Part shown: one piece after another, positions 1 to 8,325 of the stretch | Layout of the letters: the number at the start of each line of letters is the position of its first letter | Numbering within the stretch: the stretch's first letter is position 1 | NCBI GenBank assembly: GCA_902605935.1 | Contig: CACLEI010000009.1 | Coordinates: 1 to 43,965, forward strand | DNA: 43,965 bases | Reading direction: 5' to 3' | Origin: an uncultured SAR86 cluster bacterium | GTDB lineage: Bacteria; Pseudomonadota; Gammaproteobacteria; Magnimaribacterales; Magnimaribacteraceae | The notes under the pieces: model-generated | The model's input: the letters and a program-made list of their open reading frames with translations, nothing else | Database searches by the model: none | What the model was told of the DNA's origin: nothing | Made by a program: the position numbers and the translations under genes

Positions 1-410
1 TTGGATTTGACTTTAATTTTTCAAAAGCTGAACGCATTCCAAATACTTTCAATGCGCATAGGCTTTTATGGAAGGCTAAAGAAATGGGACTACAGACAGA
101 ACTCTCGGAAGCTCTCTTCAAATGTTATTTCACAGAAGGAAAAGATATTGGTTCTAAAGAAATACTTTTGGAAGTAGCAGTAGAGGTAGGCATGGATTTA
201 GATACAATTAAATTATTCTTAGATTCAAAAGAAGGTGGCCAAGAAACAGCTGATGAAGAAATGAATTTCATTGAGAAAAGTATCGGAGCTGTCCCTACTT
301 ATTTCATAAATGAAAAGTATATTATTCAGGGTGGTCAAGAACCTGAGACCTTTGTTTCTTTTTTGAATAAAATTCTCATCAAAGAAAAAGAAAATGCAAC
401 TACTAGATAA
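1..410 (+). CDS. DsbA/FrnE-family thiol oxidoreductase, C-terminal part (5' end outside window)
   Basis: The frame is open from base 3 to the stop at 408-410, so 135 C-terminal residues are visible and the start lies before the window. The first codons read NTFNAHRLLW, a signature of the FrnE-like DsbA branch (the same fold as 2-hydroxychromene-2-carboxylate isomerase). The helical insert follows, then GAVPTYF with the cis-proline before the last beta strand of the thioredoxin fold, and a GGQ turn. The CxxC or equivalent active site would be upstream and cannot be checked. The family carries out dithiol-disulfide exchange in the cytoplasm. An internal ATG at 84 is not the true start, because homologous sequence continues upstream of it. 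The last 17 bases overlap the next gene, suggesting co-transcription. Confidence 0.85.
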   Translation, partial: GFDFNFSKAERIPNTFNAHRLLWKAKEMGLQTELSEALFKCYFTEGKDIGSKEILLEVAVEVGMDLDTIKLFLDSKEGGQETADEEMNFIEKSIGAVPTYFINEKYIIQGGQEPETFVSFLNKILIKEKENATTR

Positions 411-1020
411 AAATCAATTAAATCTTGCCAAGGTTGATGATAATTTTTTTCCTTATTTTCATGTGGAAAACGCCTTGTCTCATTTCCTTAACTCATCAGA
501 TTTAATTAAAGATTTCCCAGATATAGACTCTGGAGGAAGTTTTCCATCTGATAATCTTAAACAAGGAGATATAAAAAAACTTGTTGAGGAATTAGAAGGA
601 GATGAATTTAAAGCCATTTTAGAAAATAAATTGGGAGTTGATCTCAAAGATGCTGAAGTTATCACTACCCTTAGGGGATTTTCTCGATTTAAAGATGGAA
701 AAATTCATACGGATTCTCAAAGTAAAATTGTAACAGTATTGCTCTATCTAAATAAGAATTGGGATAATGAAATAGGTAACTTAAGATTATTGAAGAAAAA
801 CAATGATTTAGAAAATTATATTCAAGAGATTTCTTCTGAATATGGAAATCTCGTCGCTTTTAAGGTTACAGACAACTGTTGGCATGGCTTTATGCCTTTT
901 GAAGGTAAAAGGCTATCTATACAACTTAATTATATACACCCCAAATCTTTGAATATGCATAAGATCCGACACAAGCTTAGCGCTTCATTTAAAAAACTTA
1001 TATCAGGAAGTTCCAACTGA
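394..1020 (+). CDS. 2OG-Fe(II) oxygenase, prolyl-4-hydroxylase-like
   Basis: This 208-residue protein carries the iron and co-substrate ligands of the 2-oxoglutarate/Fe(II) dioxygenase superfamily. They are an HxD pair (His105-Thr-Asp107), a distal histidine in CWHGF (His164), and Arg173 nine residues later in GKRLSIQLNY, which should bind 2-oxoglutarate. The jelly-roll strands VTVLLYLN and GNLRLL lie between them, as in PF13640-type hydroxylases. There is no signal peptide, so it is probably cytoplasmic. It overlaps the upstream FrnE-like gene by 17 bases and the downstream heptosyltransferase by 4 bases, so all three should be one transcript. The substrate is unknown. The coupling to waaC suggests an LPS-core sugar or a protein, but this is only inferred from position. 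Confidence 0.75.
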   Translation: MQLLDKNQLNLAKVDDNFFPYFHVENALSHFLNSSDLIKDFPDIDSGGSFPSDNLKQGDIKKLVEELEGDEFKAILENKLGVDLKDAEVITTLRGFSRFKDGKIHTDSQSKIVTVLLYLNKNWDNEIGNLRLLKKNNDLENYIQEISSEYGNLVAFKVTDNCWHGFMPFEGKRLSIQLNYIHPKSLNMHKIRHKLSASFKKLISGSSN

Positions 1021-1985
1021 GGGTTCTAATCATCAAGCTTACGTCTATGGGTGATTTGATGCACGCCCTCCCCGCTATTACAGAAGCTAAAGATCAGATA
1101 AATAACATTTCTTTTGACTGGGTTGTAGACAAAAACTTTAGTTCTGTTCCTAAATGGCATCCTGATGTCGAAAATACTATTGAAACTAATCACCGTGAAT
1201 GGAAATTAAATTTATTTTCATCTAAATCTAGAAATGAAATGAGGGATGTGGTGAATAAAATAGACGCAAATGAGTACGATCTCATTATTGATATGCAAAA
1301 TAACCTTAAAAGTGCTTTCCTTTCTTTTATGTGTAAATCTTCAGTAACTGGTCTAGATGCCAAAAGCGCAAGAGAATACCCTGCACATTTAGCCTACAAA
1401 ACTAAAATTAATGTGCCTAAATCAATGCATGCAGTAGAAAGACAGAAGCTATTGTTAGCAACCGCATTGGGCTATGAATCAAATATAGAAAATAGAGATT
1501 ATGGAATTTCTAGAGCTAATTTTAAAAAACCCTTGAAAATATGTTCAAGTAAATATGCCATTTGTGTCCAAAATGCTAGTTGGACAAGCAAACAGTGGCA
1601 GATAAAATATTGGCAAGAGTTTCTAAAAATTTTAGAAAAAAAAGATCTTAATTTTTTATTTCCCTCTGGAAGTCAGGCAGAATTAGATCGAGCCACTGAA
1701 ATCTGTTCTGTTTCACAAAAAGCTCTTGCTTTAGAAATATTACCTTTAGATGAAATAGCCTTTCTTATTGATAATGCTGAATTTGCTATATGTTCAGATA
1801 CTGGTCTCGCACACCTTTCTGCTGTTGTTGATACTCCTTCATTAACACTTTATGGACCTACAGATGTCGGTCTAATAGGTACTTACGGAAATAATCAAAA
1901 CCATTTTGTATCACCTAATTCAGACATTAATAAAATTAGCGTAAATGATATTCTTAGAAAAATGGAAGAACTAAAGTTTATTTAG
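1017..1985 (+). CDS. waaC: ADP-heptose:LPS heptosyltransferase I (GT9), probable CTG start
   Basis: GT9 glycosyltransferase that adds the first L-glycero-D-manno-heptose from ADP-heptose to Kdo2-lipid A at the cytoplasmic face of the inner membrane. The N-terminus reads MRVLIIKLTSMGDLMHALPA if translation begins at CTG 1017. This restores the family start and places Asp13, the position of the catalytic Asp in known WaaC. The first ATG (1047) would delete the first beta strand and begin inside the conserved loop. AGGAAG at 1005-1010 lies 6 bases before the CTG, and the CTGA overlaps the previous stop. The C-terminal half has the GT9 donor-site motif SDTGLAHLSA followed by TLYGPTD. Length 322 residues, close to the usual ~320. 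It converges with the PhyH gene, with an 8-base 3' overlap. Confidence 0.88.
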   Translation: MRVLIIKLTSMGDLMHALPAITEAKDQINNISFDWVVDKNFSSVPKWHPDVENTIETNHREWKLNLFSSKSRNEMRDVVNKIDANEYDLIIDMQNNLKSAFLSFMCKSSVTGLDAKSAREYPAHLAYKTKINVPKSMHAVERQKLLLATALGYESNIENRDYGISRANFKKPLKICSSKYAICVQNASWTSKQWQIKYWQEFLKILEKKDLNFLFPSGSQAELDRATEICSVSQKALALEILPLDEIAFLIDNAEFAICSDTGLAHLSAVVDTPSLTLYGPTDVGLIGTYGNNQNHFVSPNSDINKISVNDILRKMEELKFI

Positions 1986-3177
1986 AAGCCTTAACTTTCT
2001 TTTTTACTTCTTTTACAGCACCTTTTAGGGTGTAATTTTTATTGAGATCTTTTTTGGAAGATTTGCTGGATAATTCTCCTACCCTTATGTATTTTCCTGA
2101 ATCAAGTGCTTCTCTGAAATATTTTGTACTCCCATGGATTTCATTGACTTTTCCGGAGGCACCCATACCAAAACCTTCAATAGTTCCGCCATATGTTGCT
2201 GCTTGCATTCCCATTCTGTGAAGAAGCTTAGGACTGGCAATATCAATGACCTTTGGATCAACGGAGACTATCCAGTTCTCTTGTGATCTCATCCAAGATT
2301 TTACATTCGACATCGCAGCTACAAATCTAATTTTATCGGTATGGTTGACTCCGGTTCCATGAAGAAGTCTTCCATCAAAAAGCATAACTGTTCCAGCTTT
2401 TGCTTCAAGATTTATAGCAGGCGGTAATTTTCCGACTTCGCCATTGCTGCCAGCTTTGATAATATTTTTATGACTACCTGGAATAATCAAGGTACCTCCA
2501 TTTAATTCATTAACATCTTGAGGTATGTAAAGAGTATTCACCAATGCAGGAGCCTCTTCAGTTATCCAGGGTGAGAGTGGGCTTTGATCTAAATGGAGAA
2601 CTTGAGGATAGTACCCCTTTTCAGCACCATTTGCTAAAAAGCTATGACAAATCCATCCTTTACCTAAAGTTTCATTCAAGAAGCTTTCTATCAGTAAACC
2701 TGCTTGGACATGAGAAGGATCTTGCTCAATACAGCCTCTAAAAATTTCGCCCTTATTGATTAAAGTATGAACATATTGACCTGATGGAGTAATACTATTT
2801 ACCCCAGCTAGCTTCTCACCTTTTGCTTGCTCCAATAGCCTCTCTATAAATGCTTTACATTGATCTTTTGACATTCCATCCTCGATCAGTGCATATCCCC
2901 ATCTTTTAAAGTCTTTTCTTATTTGTTTTATTTCTTTAGTAGGTGTTGGTAATTTTTTTGTTTTCCAATAAGGATGCTTTCTGCCCACTGTCGTATTCCA
3001 GTAATGTATTTTTTTTCTGGAAAGAGGTTTTTTAAAATTAGGAGGAGCTAGCCAAGGATTGTTTTTAAAGATAGATGTATAAGGCTCTTGAGAATCAAGA
3101 AAAGACTTAAAAAGCATTTCTTTTGCTGGAGTATTCTTATCTATATATTCTTGACTAAATTGTTCTATTTGAGGCAT
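1978..3177 (-). CDS. Phytanoyl-CoA dioxygenase (PhyH) family protein
   Basis: Protein of 399 residues with the PhyH-type 2OG-Fe(II) oxygenase core: His195-Leu-Asp197 in VLHLDQ, a distal His273 in RLLHGTG, and Arg284 in DKIRFVAAMS for 2-oxoglutarate. The strand NGGTLIIPGSHK is typical of the family. An N-terminal extension of about 85 residues rich in Lys, Trp and Pro precedes the fold, and the C-terminal 60 residues end in a Lys-rich tail. No signal peptide. It is the last gene of an operon behind a TonB receptor and two serine hydrolases, 11 bases after the carboxylesterase. Family members hydroxylate acyl chains, terpenoids and many small molecules. A role in breaking down the imported ester is inferred from context only. 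Confidence 0.82.
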   Translation of the reverse strand: MPQIEQFSQEYIDKNTPAKEMLFKSFLDSQEPYTSIFKNNPWLAPPNFKKPLSRKKIHYWNTTVGRKHPYWKTKKLPTPTKEIKQIRKDFKRWGYALIEDGMSKDQCKAFIERLLEQAKGEKLAGVNSITPSGQYVHTLINKGEIFRGCIEQDPSHVQAGLLIESFLNETLGKGWICHSFLANGAEKGYYPQVLHLDQSPLSPWITEEAPALVNTLYIPQDVNELNGGTLIIPGSHKNIIKAGSNGEVGKLPPAINLEAKAGTVMLFDGRLLHGTGVNHTDKIRFVAAMSNVKSWMRSQENWIVSVDPKVIDIASPKLLHRMGMQAATYGGTIEGFGMGASGKVNEIHGSTKYFREALDSGKYIRVGELSSKSSKKDLNKNYTLKGAVKEVKKKVKASK

Positions 3178-3188
3178 TTGTTCTAGTC

Positions 3189-4790
3189 CTAAAAATCATC
3201 TCTAACTCTATCATAGGCCTCATTTATTAGTGTAACTTTTTCAGCTCTAAGACCTTGCTTTACTTCTATATTCTCGTCCAATAATACATACTTTTGATAA
3301 TTCGATTCAAATTCAGGCCATTCATCAGTGTCTATTGAAGGAATCCCATTTTTAGCAAAACTTGTCCATATCTCCATCATAACTTGGGAGAACTTACGAT
3401 CTCTTTCAGATAGATCTATGTTAAATACATCAAAATTGCCAAATATATAGGGCACTTCAGCTGCGTGAAAAGCTCTGTACTCTTTAGAGCCATTTATTGA
3501 AGGGTGCCAGTTCCACAAATATAAATATGCGGGACTTTCAACATTTGACATTAGATCGCCCCACTTTTGCATTTGAGCAGTAAACATAACGTCAGTAGTA
3601 AAATCTACCCATGATTTTTTTGCTATCTGTTCTGTATCTACGGGATAAAGTTCATAAATAGAACTATCAGCTTCCGGTAAAATATCTGCAATAGCCAAAT
3701 GAGTGAGTCTTTTGTAAGACATGGATTCTAATTGGGGGCTTAACATTTTTGGATCTAAAGGTGTAGCCTCATCAGCAGTACTCCCAATCAGAACTGGAAC
3801 ATCAGCTTGCTCACCTTTTTGAAAAATTTGCGATATATCTTCGGGGATTACATTTCCATCAATTACTGTTAATGAATCAAATTGAGTTGTATAAAGAGGA
3901 TCATTCTCTAAGTTCCTGATAATTGTTAATGGAGGTATCTTTTTTAATGCTTCTAGTGAAGAGTTGTTACTTGCAGTCATAACTTTTGACCACTCTAAAC
4001 TTAGATCTTCAGCACTTTTTGAATAAGTTGTACTTTTATTTAAATGAGTTAGTGGTAACAATCTAGCGCCACTTTGACCAATGGCTTTATGAAATAGTCC
4101 TTTTGCTAAAGGACTTGCTTGAAGTACATTCACACTCCATGATCCAGCAGATTCACCAAAAATAGTTACGTTATTGGGGTCTCCACCAAAATATTGAATA
4201 TTTTCTTTGACCCATTTAAGTGATTGAATTTGATCGCTGAAACCTTGATTCCCAGAAGAACCATTCTTCATTGATAATTCTGGATGAGAGAAGAATCCAA
4301 ACGGACCTAAACGATAATTTACAGTGACTAAAATTACTCCATGCTTTGTAAGCTCATTACCAGGATATTCACTGCCACTTCCCCAAACCAATGCCCCTCC
4401 ATGGAACCAAACCATCACGGGGAGTTTTTCATTTGTATCTTTTGCTCGAGTCCACACATTCAAAGTTAAGCAATCTTCGCTCATATTATTCAAATCAGGG
4501 ACTCGATCATAGAATTCAGCTATTTGTTTTGGCTGAAAACAAATTTTTGAATTAGTTTCAGCGGATCTCATACCTTTCCAGTTTTTTGCAGGTTTAGCTG
4601 GAGCCCACCTCAGATCGCCTAGGGGTGGTTCTGCGTAGGGAATACCCAAATATTTTTTTAGATCTCCTTCTTGAGCTCCCTTGATAGAACCATTCTTCAA
4701 TTCAACTATCTTAGTTATATTAAGATCACTAGAACCACAACCTAGTAAGGTTATAAATATACCCAGAAAAATTATCTTTCTAAGTATCAT
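3189..4790 (-). CDS. Type-B carboxylesterase, predicted lipoprotein
   Basis: Carboxylesterase/para-nitrobenzyl-esterase family (alpha/beta hydrolase, PF00135), 533 residues, the usual size. The catalytic triad is visible: Ser214 in GESAG, Glu341 in STADEATP and His442 in FHAAEVPYIFG. The oxyanion-hole motif WFHGGA lies near residues 129-133 and the family marker SEDCLTLNVW near 104-113. The N-terminus (MILRKIIFLGIFITLLGC) has a good lipobox, LLGC, with Cys18, so the enzyme should be a membrane-anchored periplasmic or outer-membrane lipoprotein. Its start overlaps the stop of the upstream beta-lactamase-fold gene by 4 bases, so the two are translationally coupled. It would cleave carboxylic esters of a ligand entering through the TonB receptor at the head of the operon (inferred). 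Confidence 0.92.
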   Translation of the reverse strand: MILRKIIFLGIFITLLGCGSSDLNITKIVELKNGSIKGAQEGDLKKYLGIPYAEPPLGDLRWAPAKPAKNWKGMRSAETNSKICFQPKQIAEFYDRVPDLNNMSEDCLTLNVWTRAKDTNEKLPVMVWFHGGALVWGSGSEYPGNELTKHGVILVTVNYRLGPFGFFSHPELSMKNGSSGNQGFSDQIQSLKWVKENIQYFGGDPNNVTIFGESAGSWSVNVLQASPLAKGLFHKAIGQSGARLLPLTHLNKSTTYSKSAEDLSLEWSKVMTASNNSSLEALKKIPPLTIIRNLENDPLYTTQFDSLTVIDGNVIPEDISQIFQKGEQADVPVLIGSTADEATPLDPKMLSPQLESMSYKRLTHLAIADILPEADSSIYELYPVDTEQIAKKSWVDFTTDVMFTAQMQKWGDLMSNVESPAYLYLWNWHPSINGSKEYRAFHAAEVPYIFGNFDVFNIDLSERDRKFSQVMMEIWTSFAKNGIPSIDTDEWPEFESNYQKYVLLDENIEVKQGLRAEKVTLINEAYDRVRDDF

Positions 4791-5935
4791 AACCTAGAGA
4801 TTAAATCACTTAATGAGCGAACTAAATTCTGACTTCTCTCCGCTCCTATAGCTCCTTCTTCCATTAAACATGGGGTGAAACCGAATGAAACCTTCTTATT
4901 TGTATCCGCAATAGACATTGATCCGCCCCATCCTGCCCAAAAACAAGCTCCTTCATCGAGATATCCCATCCAACTTGCATTATCTATGGGTAGACCAAAA
5001 CCTATACCCCATCTAAGTGGCTCCACAAGGACTAGATCATTGCCACGAACCTGTTCTTCGAGTGCAAATTTAATTAACTCTTCAGAAAAAATTCTTTTTC
5101 CTTTATAGGTTCCTCCGTTAGCTATCAGTGCCATAGACTCAGCAATGGATCTACCGTTTCCATGACCCCCCGCAGCAGGTATCTCAGCTCTTCGCCACTC
5201 TGGAGTATTAGCATCAGGTGCAGTGATTATTCCGTTTGTCATAACTTTCTGCATGACTGAGCCTTCCTCTAATTCAAATAAGTCTTCAGGATTCGATTCA
5301 ACTGCCTGATGAATTTCTGCAACTCTTGAGTGATGTTTATCTTCGAGACCAATATGAAAATCAATATCCAAGGGTTTGGCTATTTCGTCTTTGAAGAAAT
5401 TACCAACAGTTTTACCTGAAATTCTTTTTATAATTTCCCCCATTAGATTTCCAACAGATATTGCATGATAACCAAGAGCCGTTCCTGGTTCCCACCATGG
5501 TTCTTGGGTTTCAAATAGGGCCGCTACTTTATCAGGATCGTAAAGATCATTTCCCGCCACAGGTGCATCCCATCCAGCCAACCCAGATGAGTGACTCATA
5601 ATATGGCTTACAAGGATATTCTCTTTTCCATTCTGAGCAAATTCGGGCCAATACTCTGCCACAGGAGCTTTGAAATCTAATTGCCCACGATCAGCGAGAA
5701 CATATGCAGATAAAGAAGTTGCATTTTTTGTACTCGAAAACACATTAACTATAGTATCTTCTTCCCACGGTAGTGACTGAGCTTTATCTCTAGTGCCAGC
5801 CCAGATATCTACAACCACTTCACCGTGGTATGTAATTGCTAATGAAGAACCAATATCTAAGTTGAGTACAAATTGATTTTCGAAGCAATCTACAATTGAT
5901 TTAAATTTATCGTCAAATTTACCTTGTATATCCAT
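4787..5935 (-). CDS. Beta-lactamase-fold serine hydrolase (EstB/class C-like esterase)
   Basis: Serine hydrolase of the beta-lactamase/transpeptidase-like family (PF00144), 382 residues. The SxxK motif is Ser67-Ser-Thr-Lys70, and a Tyr156-centred motif (GYHAIS) stands where class C enzymes have YxN. GGHGNGRS around residues 256-263 corresponds to the third active-site region (KTG/HGG-like). No signal peptide is seen, so a cytoplasmic place and an esterase role are more likely than periplasmic antibiotic resistance. It sits 39 bases after the TonB receptor and overlaps the carboxylesterase by 4 bases. With two unrelated ester hydrolases in one operon, one exported and one apparently cytoplasmic, stepwise cleavage of a multi-ester substrate is plausible. 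Confidence 0.88.
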   Translation of the reverse strand: MDIQGKFDDKFKSIVDCFENQFVLNLDIGSSLAITYHGEVVVDIWAGTRDKAQSLPWEEDTIVNVFSSTKNATSLSAYVLADRGQLDFKAPVAEYWPEFAQNGKENILVSHIMSHSSGLAGWDAPVAGNDLYDPDKVAALFETQEPWWEPGTALGYHAISVGNLMGEIIKRISGKTVGNFFKDEIAKPLDIDFHIGLEDKHHSRVAEIHQAVESNPEDLFELEEGSVMQKVMTNGIITAPDANTPEWRRAEIPAAGGHGNGRSIAESMALIANGGTYKGKRIFSEELIKFALEEQVRGNDLVLVEPLRWGIGFGLPIDNASWMGYLDEGACFWAGWGGSMSIADTNKKVSFGFTPCLMEEGAIGAERSQNLVRSLSDLISRL

Positions 5936-5974
5936 TTACTTGCATCTATCTAGTGGAGCCATGAGAACGGAAAT

Positions 5975-8128
5975 TTAAAAATTTCTTTGTATTTCAATTC
6001 CTGCTGTTCGTGGATAGCCCCATTGACCAAAACGGCCTCCTCCAGTAGCAGAAGATAAATACCCAGAAATATAATCTTCATCTGTTGCGTTCTTTATAAA
6101 GAATCTAGATCTCATAGTTTCATCTGCACTTTCCCATATTAAATTTAAATCAACAATGGTGTACGCATCTTGTGAATATTCATTAAACTCTGAGAAATAA
6201 ATTCTTGATTTATAGGAAGCATTCGCACGGTAAGTTAATGACGCACCAGATGCCATAGGGTTTGTATAGTTTAGTCCCAAGTTAATAGAAACTTTAGGAG
6301 CATTTGTTAAATAATTGCCATCTAATTGCTGCTCTCCTAATTGGGGCTGTATACCGTTTGTATTCAGGAATTCTCCATAAGTTGCATCTAAAAGCGTTAG
6401 ACCATAATTTATGCTGAGAGAATCATTAACAGTTGAGAGTGCTTCAATTTCTAATCCATTTACAGTTGCGTCACCAGCATTTCTTGTAACTGTTTGAATT
6501 CCTACAACCTGTAACACTTGGAAATCTGTATAGTCATATCTAAATAAAGATGCGTTCAAACTGGTGTTTTCAGCTAAAGAACCTTTAAATCCAAATTCTA
6601 GAGAAGTTACTTCTTCAGGATCATATGGATCTGTGCATTCATATGTAGCATAACCACCAGCTTTGAAGCCTTCACTTAAAGATGCATAAACATTACTCTC
6701 AGGAGATAAGTCATGCTGTATTACAGCTCTCGAAGTTGTTGAGGAATATTCTGTAACCACTTCTCTATCACAAGTTTGAGCCGCTATAACCGGCATAGGC
6801 ATTAAGATAGAAATAAAATTGTCTTGTTTACTGGTGAATTCATCTGTTGTTCTTCTCACTCCTAAACTTAATCTAGTTGTTTCATTTAAATCGAATGTGC
6901 CATCTGCAAAGTATGCCTCTGATTCCGTATCCATTTTGTCATGTTTAAAATCAAACATACTAGGTACAGGAAACCCTAGGATAGGTTGAGGATTATCAAA
7001 ATGAGTATGTCTTGACGTTTCATCATCCATATAAAACAGACCAAATACGAGACTCATAGTATCTCTTTCGATATTGAAATTAAGTTCTTGAGTAAATGTT
7101 TCAGTCTCTGATATATCAAATGTATCTAGATATGCACCAGCCGATCCATCTCTATCCAAATTAAACTGATCATTAAATTCTTGTTTTGCAGTTATTGAAG
7201 TCAATGTACCAAGTTCAGTGTCGATCCTTAAAGTCAAAGAAGAAACATCATATTCTCTATCCGTCATGTTGGTACCATTTACTGACTGAGCAGTCGGTGT
7301 TTGATAGATTTCATGAGGCTTTATAGATATTGGTTCAGCTAAAATTTGAGGAAAGCCAAAAGCCGCAGCCAATTCTCTATTATCCGTCAACCATCCGTAG
7401 GGATCTGGTGTCCCTTCTGTCTCAACAGATGCAACCATAAGGTCTGCAGAAACCGTATCACTTAGATCTGATTTTATTTTTAATCGAAATGCTTGCTTAT
7501 CCGTATACCCTTGCTCTCCACATCCAGCATTAAGACAATCATAATAACCTTCACCTTGTTCAGTTCCATGTACTACCAATCTAAAGCTGGTATTGTCAGA
7601 AATTCCACCACCAAAGGCTGCTTCAGCAGTAGTAGTGTCATATTCACCGTAACCTAATTTGACATACCCATCCATATCTTGAGTAGGATTTTTTGTTATG
7701 AGATTAACCACTCCTCCAATTGAATTTCTTCCATAGAGAGTACCTTGCGGGCCTCTCAATACTTCTACCCTCTCAAGATCCATTTCACCCAGTTGTGATG
7801 AATGTGCTCTTGATTGAAAAATACCATCAGTACTTACCGACACACCTGGATTGCCATTAAACTGTCCAATTCCTCTTATTGTTATGTTCTGAGCCCCCAG
7901 AACATTAGTAAAATTCATGCTAGGAACTAGATGTTTAAGATCATGCATACTAGTTATGCCTTTATCCTCAATTTCTGTTGAACTAATAGCTGTAATTGCA
8001 GCAGGAGTATCTACTACTGTTGAGCTTCTCTTTAGTGCTGTAACAACTATTTCTTCAACTTCTTCAGAGTAAATCGGCACAGTAAAGGATAATGAAATAA
8101 TTAGCGGAAAATATCTGAGATTAAACAT
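5975..8128 (-). CDS. TonB-dependent outer-membrane receptor
   Basis: Outer-membrane receptor of 717 residues driven by TonB/ExbBD. A signal peptide (about residues 1-21, ending PIYS) precedes a TonB-box-like EEIVVTA. The plug domain (about 35-150) contains LERVEVLRGPQGTLYGRNSI and GGVVNLITKNP. The rest is a beta barrel ending in RNF with the terminal Phe used for BAM recognition. The size and the plug fit the large marine receptor group that transports siderophores, vitamins or complex organics, and the substrate cannot be named. A strong ribosome site (GGGGAG) lies 5 bases before the ATG. It heads an operon with two ester hydrolases and a PhyH oxygenase. The upstream promoter overlaps a Fur-box match, so iron control is likely. 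Confidence 0.93.
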   Translation of the reverse strand: MFNLRYFPLIISLSFTVPIYSEEVEEIVVTALKRSSTVVDTPAAITAISSTEIEDKGITSMHDLKHLVPSMNFTNVLGAQNITIRGIGQFNGNPGVSVSTDGIFQSRAHSSQLGEMDLERVEVLRGPQGTLYGRNSIGGVVNLITKNPTQDMDGYVKLGYGEYDTTTAEAAFGGGISDNTSFRLVVHGTEQGEGYYDCLNAGCGEQGYTDKQAFRLKIKSDLSDTVSADLMVASVETEGTPDPYGWLTDNRELAAAFGFPQILAEPISIKPHEIYQTPTAQSVNGTNMTDREYDVSSLTLRIDTELGTLTSITAKQEFNDQFNLDRDGSAGAYLDTFDISETETFTQELNFNIERDTMSLVFGLFYMDDETSRHTHFDNPQPILGFPVPSMFDFKHDKMDTESEAYFADGTFDLNETTRLSLGVRRTTDEFTSKQDNFISILMPMPVIAAQTCDREVVTEYSSTTSRAVIQHDLSPESNVYASLSEGFKAGGYATYECTDPYDPEEVTSLEFGFKGSLAENTSLNASLFRYDYTDFQVLQVVGIQTVTRNAGDATVNGLEIEALSTVNDSLSINYGLTLLDATYGEFLNTNGIQPQLGEQQLDGNYLTNAPKVSINLGLNYTNPMASGASLTYRANASYKSRIYFSEFNEYSQDAYTIVDLNLIWESADETMRSRFFIKNATDEDYISGYLSSATGGGRFGQWGYPRTAGIEIQRNF

Positions 8129-8240
8129 AAAAACTCCCCTTTTTAGTTAACTTTGACAATAATTTAATACAATTTAAATGATATTACCAAAAAATTAAGG
8201 CTATATGTTTACTTGTTTATCCTTATTCTCTTTTGTTCTT

Positions 8241-8270
8241 ATTTTATTGCTAAATCAGAATGATTATCAA
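8241..8270 (-). promoter_or_regulatory. Predicted sigma-70 promoter of the TonB receptor operon
   Basis: On the minus strand, TTGATA (8270-8265, five of six to TTGACA) and TAAAAT (8246-8241, five of six to TATAAT) are separated by 18 bases. Transcription would start near 8234, leaving a leader of about 105 bases before the receptor ATG. The -35 element lies inside the Fur-box match, the arrangement expected for repression by Fur-Fe(II). Confidence 0.5.
8255..8269. promoter_or_regulatory. Candidate Fur box between TonB receptor operon and bacterioferritin gene
   Basis: TCAGAATGATTATCA matches 13 of 15 positions of the 7-1-7 Fur consensus TGATAATGATTATCA. The right half-site is perfect, and the two mismatches are at positions 2 and 4 of the left half. 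The site is 57 bases upstream of the bacterioferritin ATG and covers the predicted -35 of the divergent receptor operon. Both neighbours are of types often under iron control. Confidence 0.6.
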
Positions 8271-8298
8271 AATCAAAACCATTTCCATTAGCTAATTT

Positions 8299-8313
8299 AC
8301 AGAAATTTTCTGT
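8299..8313. promoter_or_regulatory. Perfect 7-base palindrome before the bacterioferritin gene
   Basis: ACAGAAATTTTCTGT is an inverted repeat with 7-base arms and one central base, ending 12 bases before the ATG at 8326. No Shine-Dalgarno sequence is visible in front of this gene. The palindrome could be an operator, or a small hairpin limiting translation. Its binding factor is unknown. Confidence 0.35.
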
Positions 8314-8325
8314 TAAATTTAAATT

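Noticed and set aside
84-410. ATG 84 as the start of the first gene
   Set aside because: The frame continues upstream to the window edge with family-typical residues (NTFNAHRL), so the gene is only cut by the window.
4787-5935. Beta-lactamase-fold protein as an antibiotic-resistance gene
   Set aside because: No signal peptide, and class C active-site details differ (Tyr-His-Ala instead of Tyr-x-Asn). The operon context with a receptor and esterases fits an esterase better.
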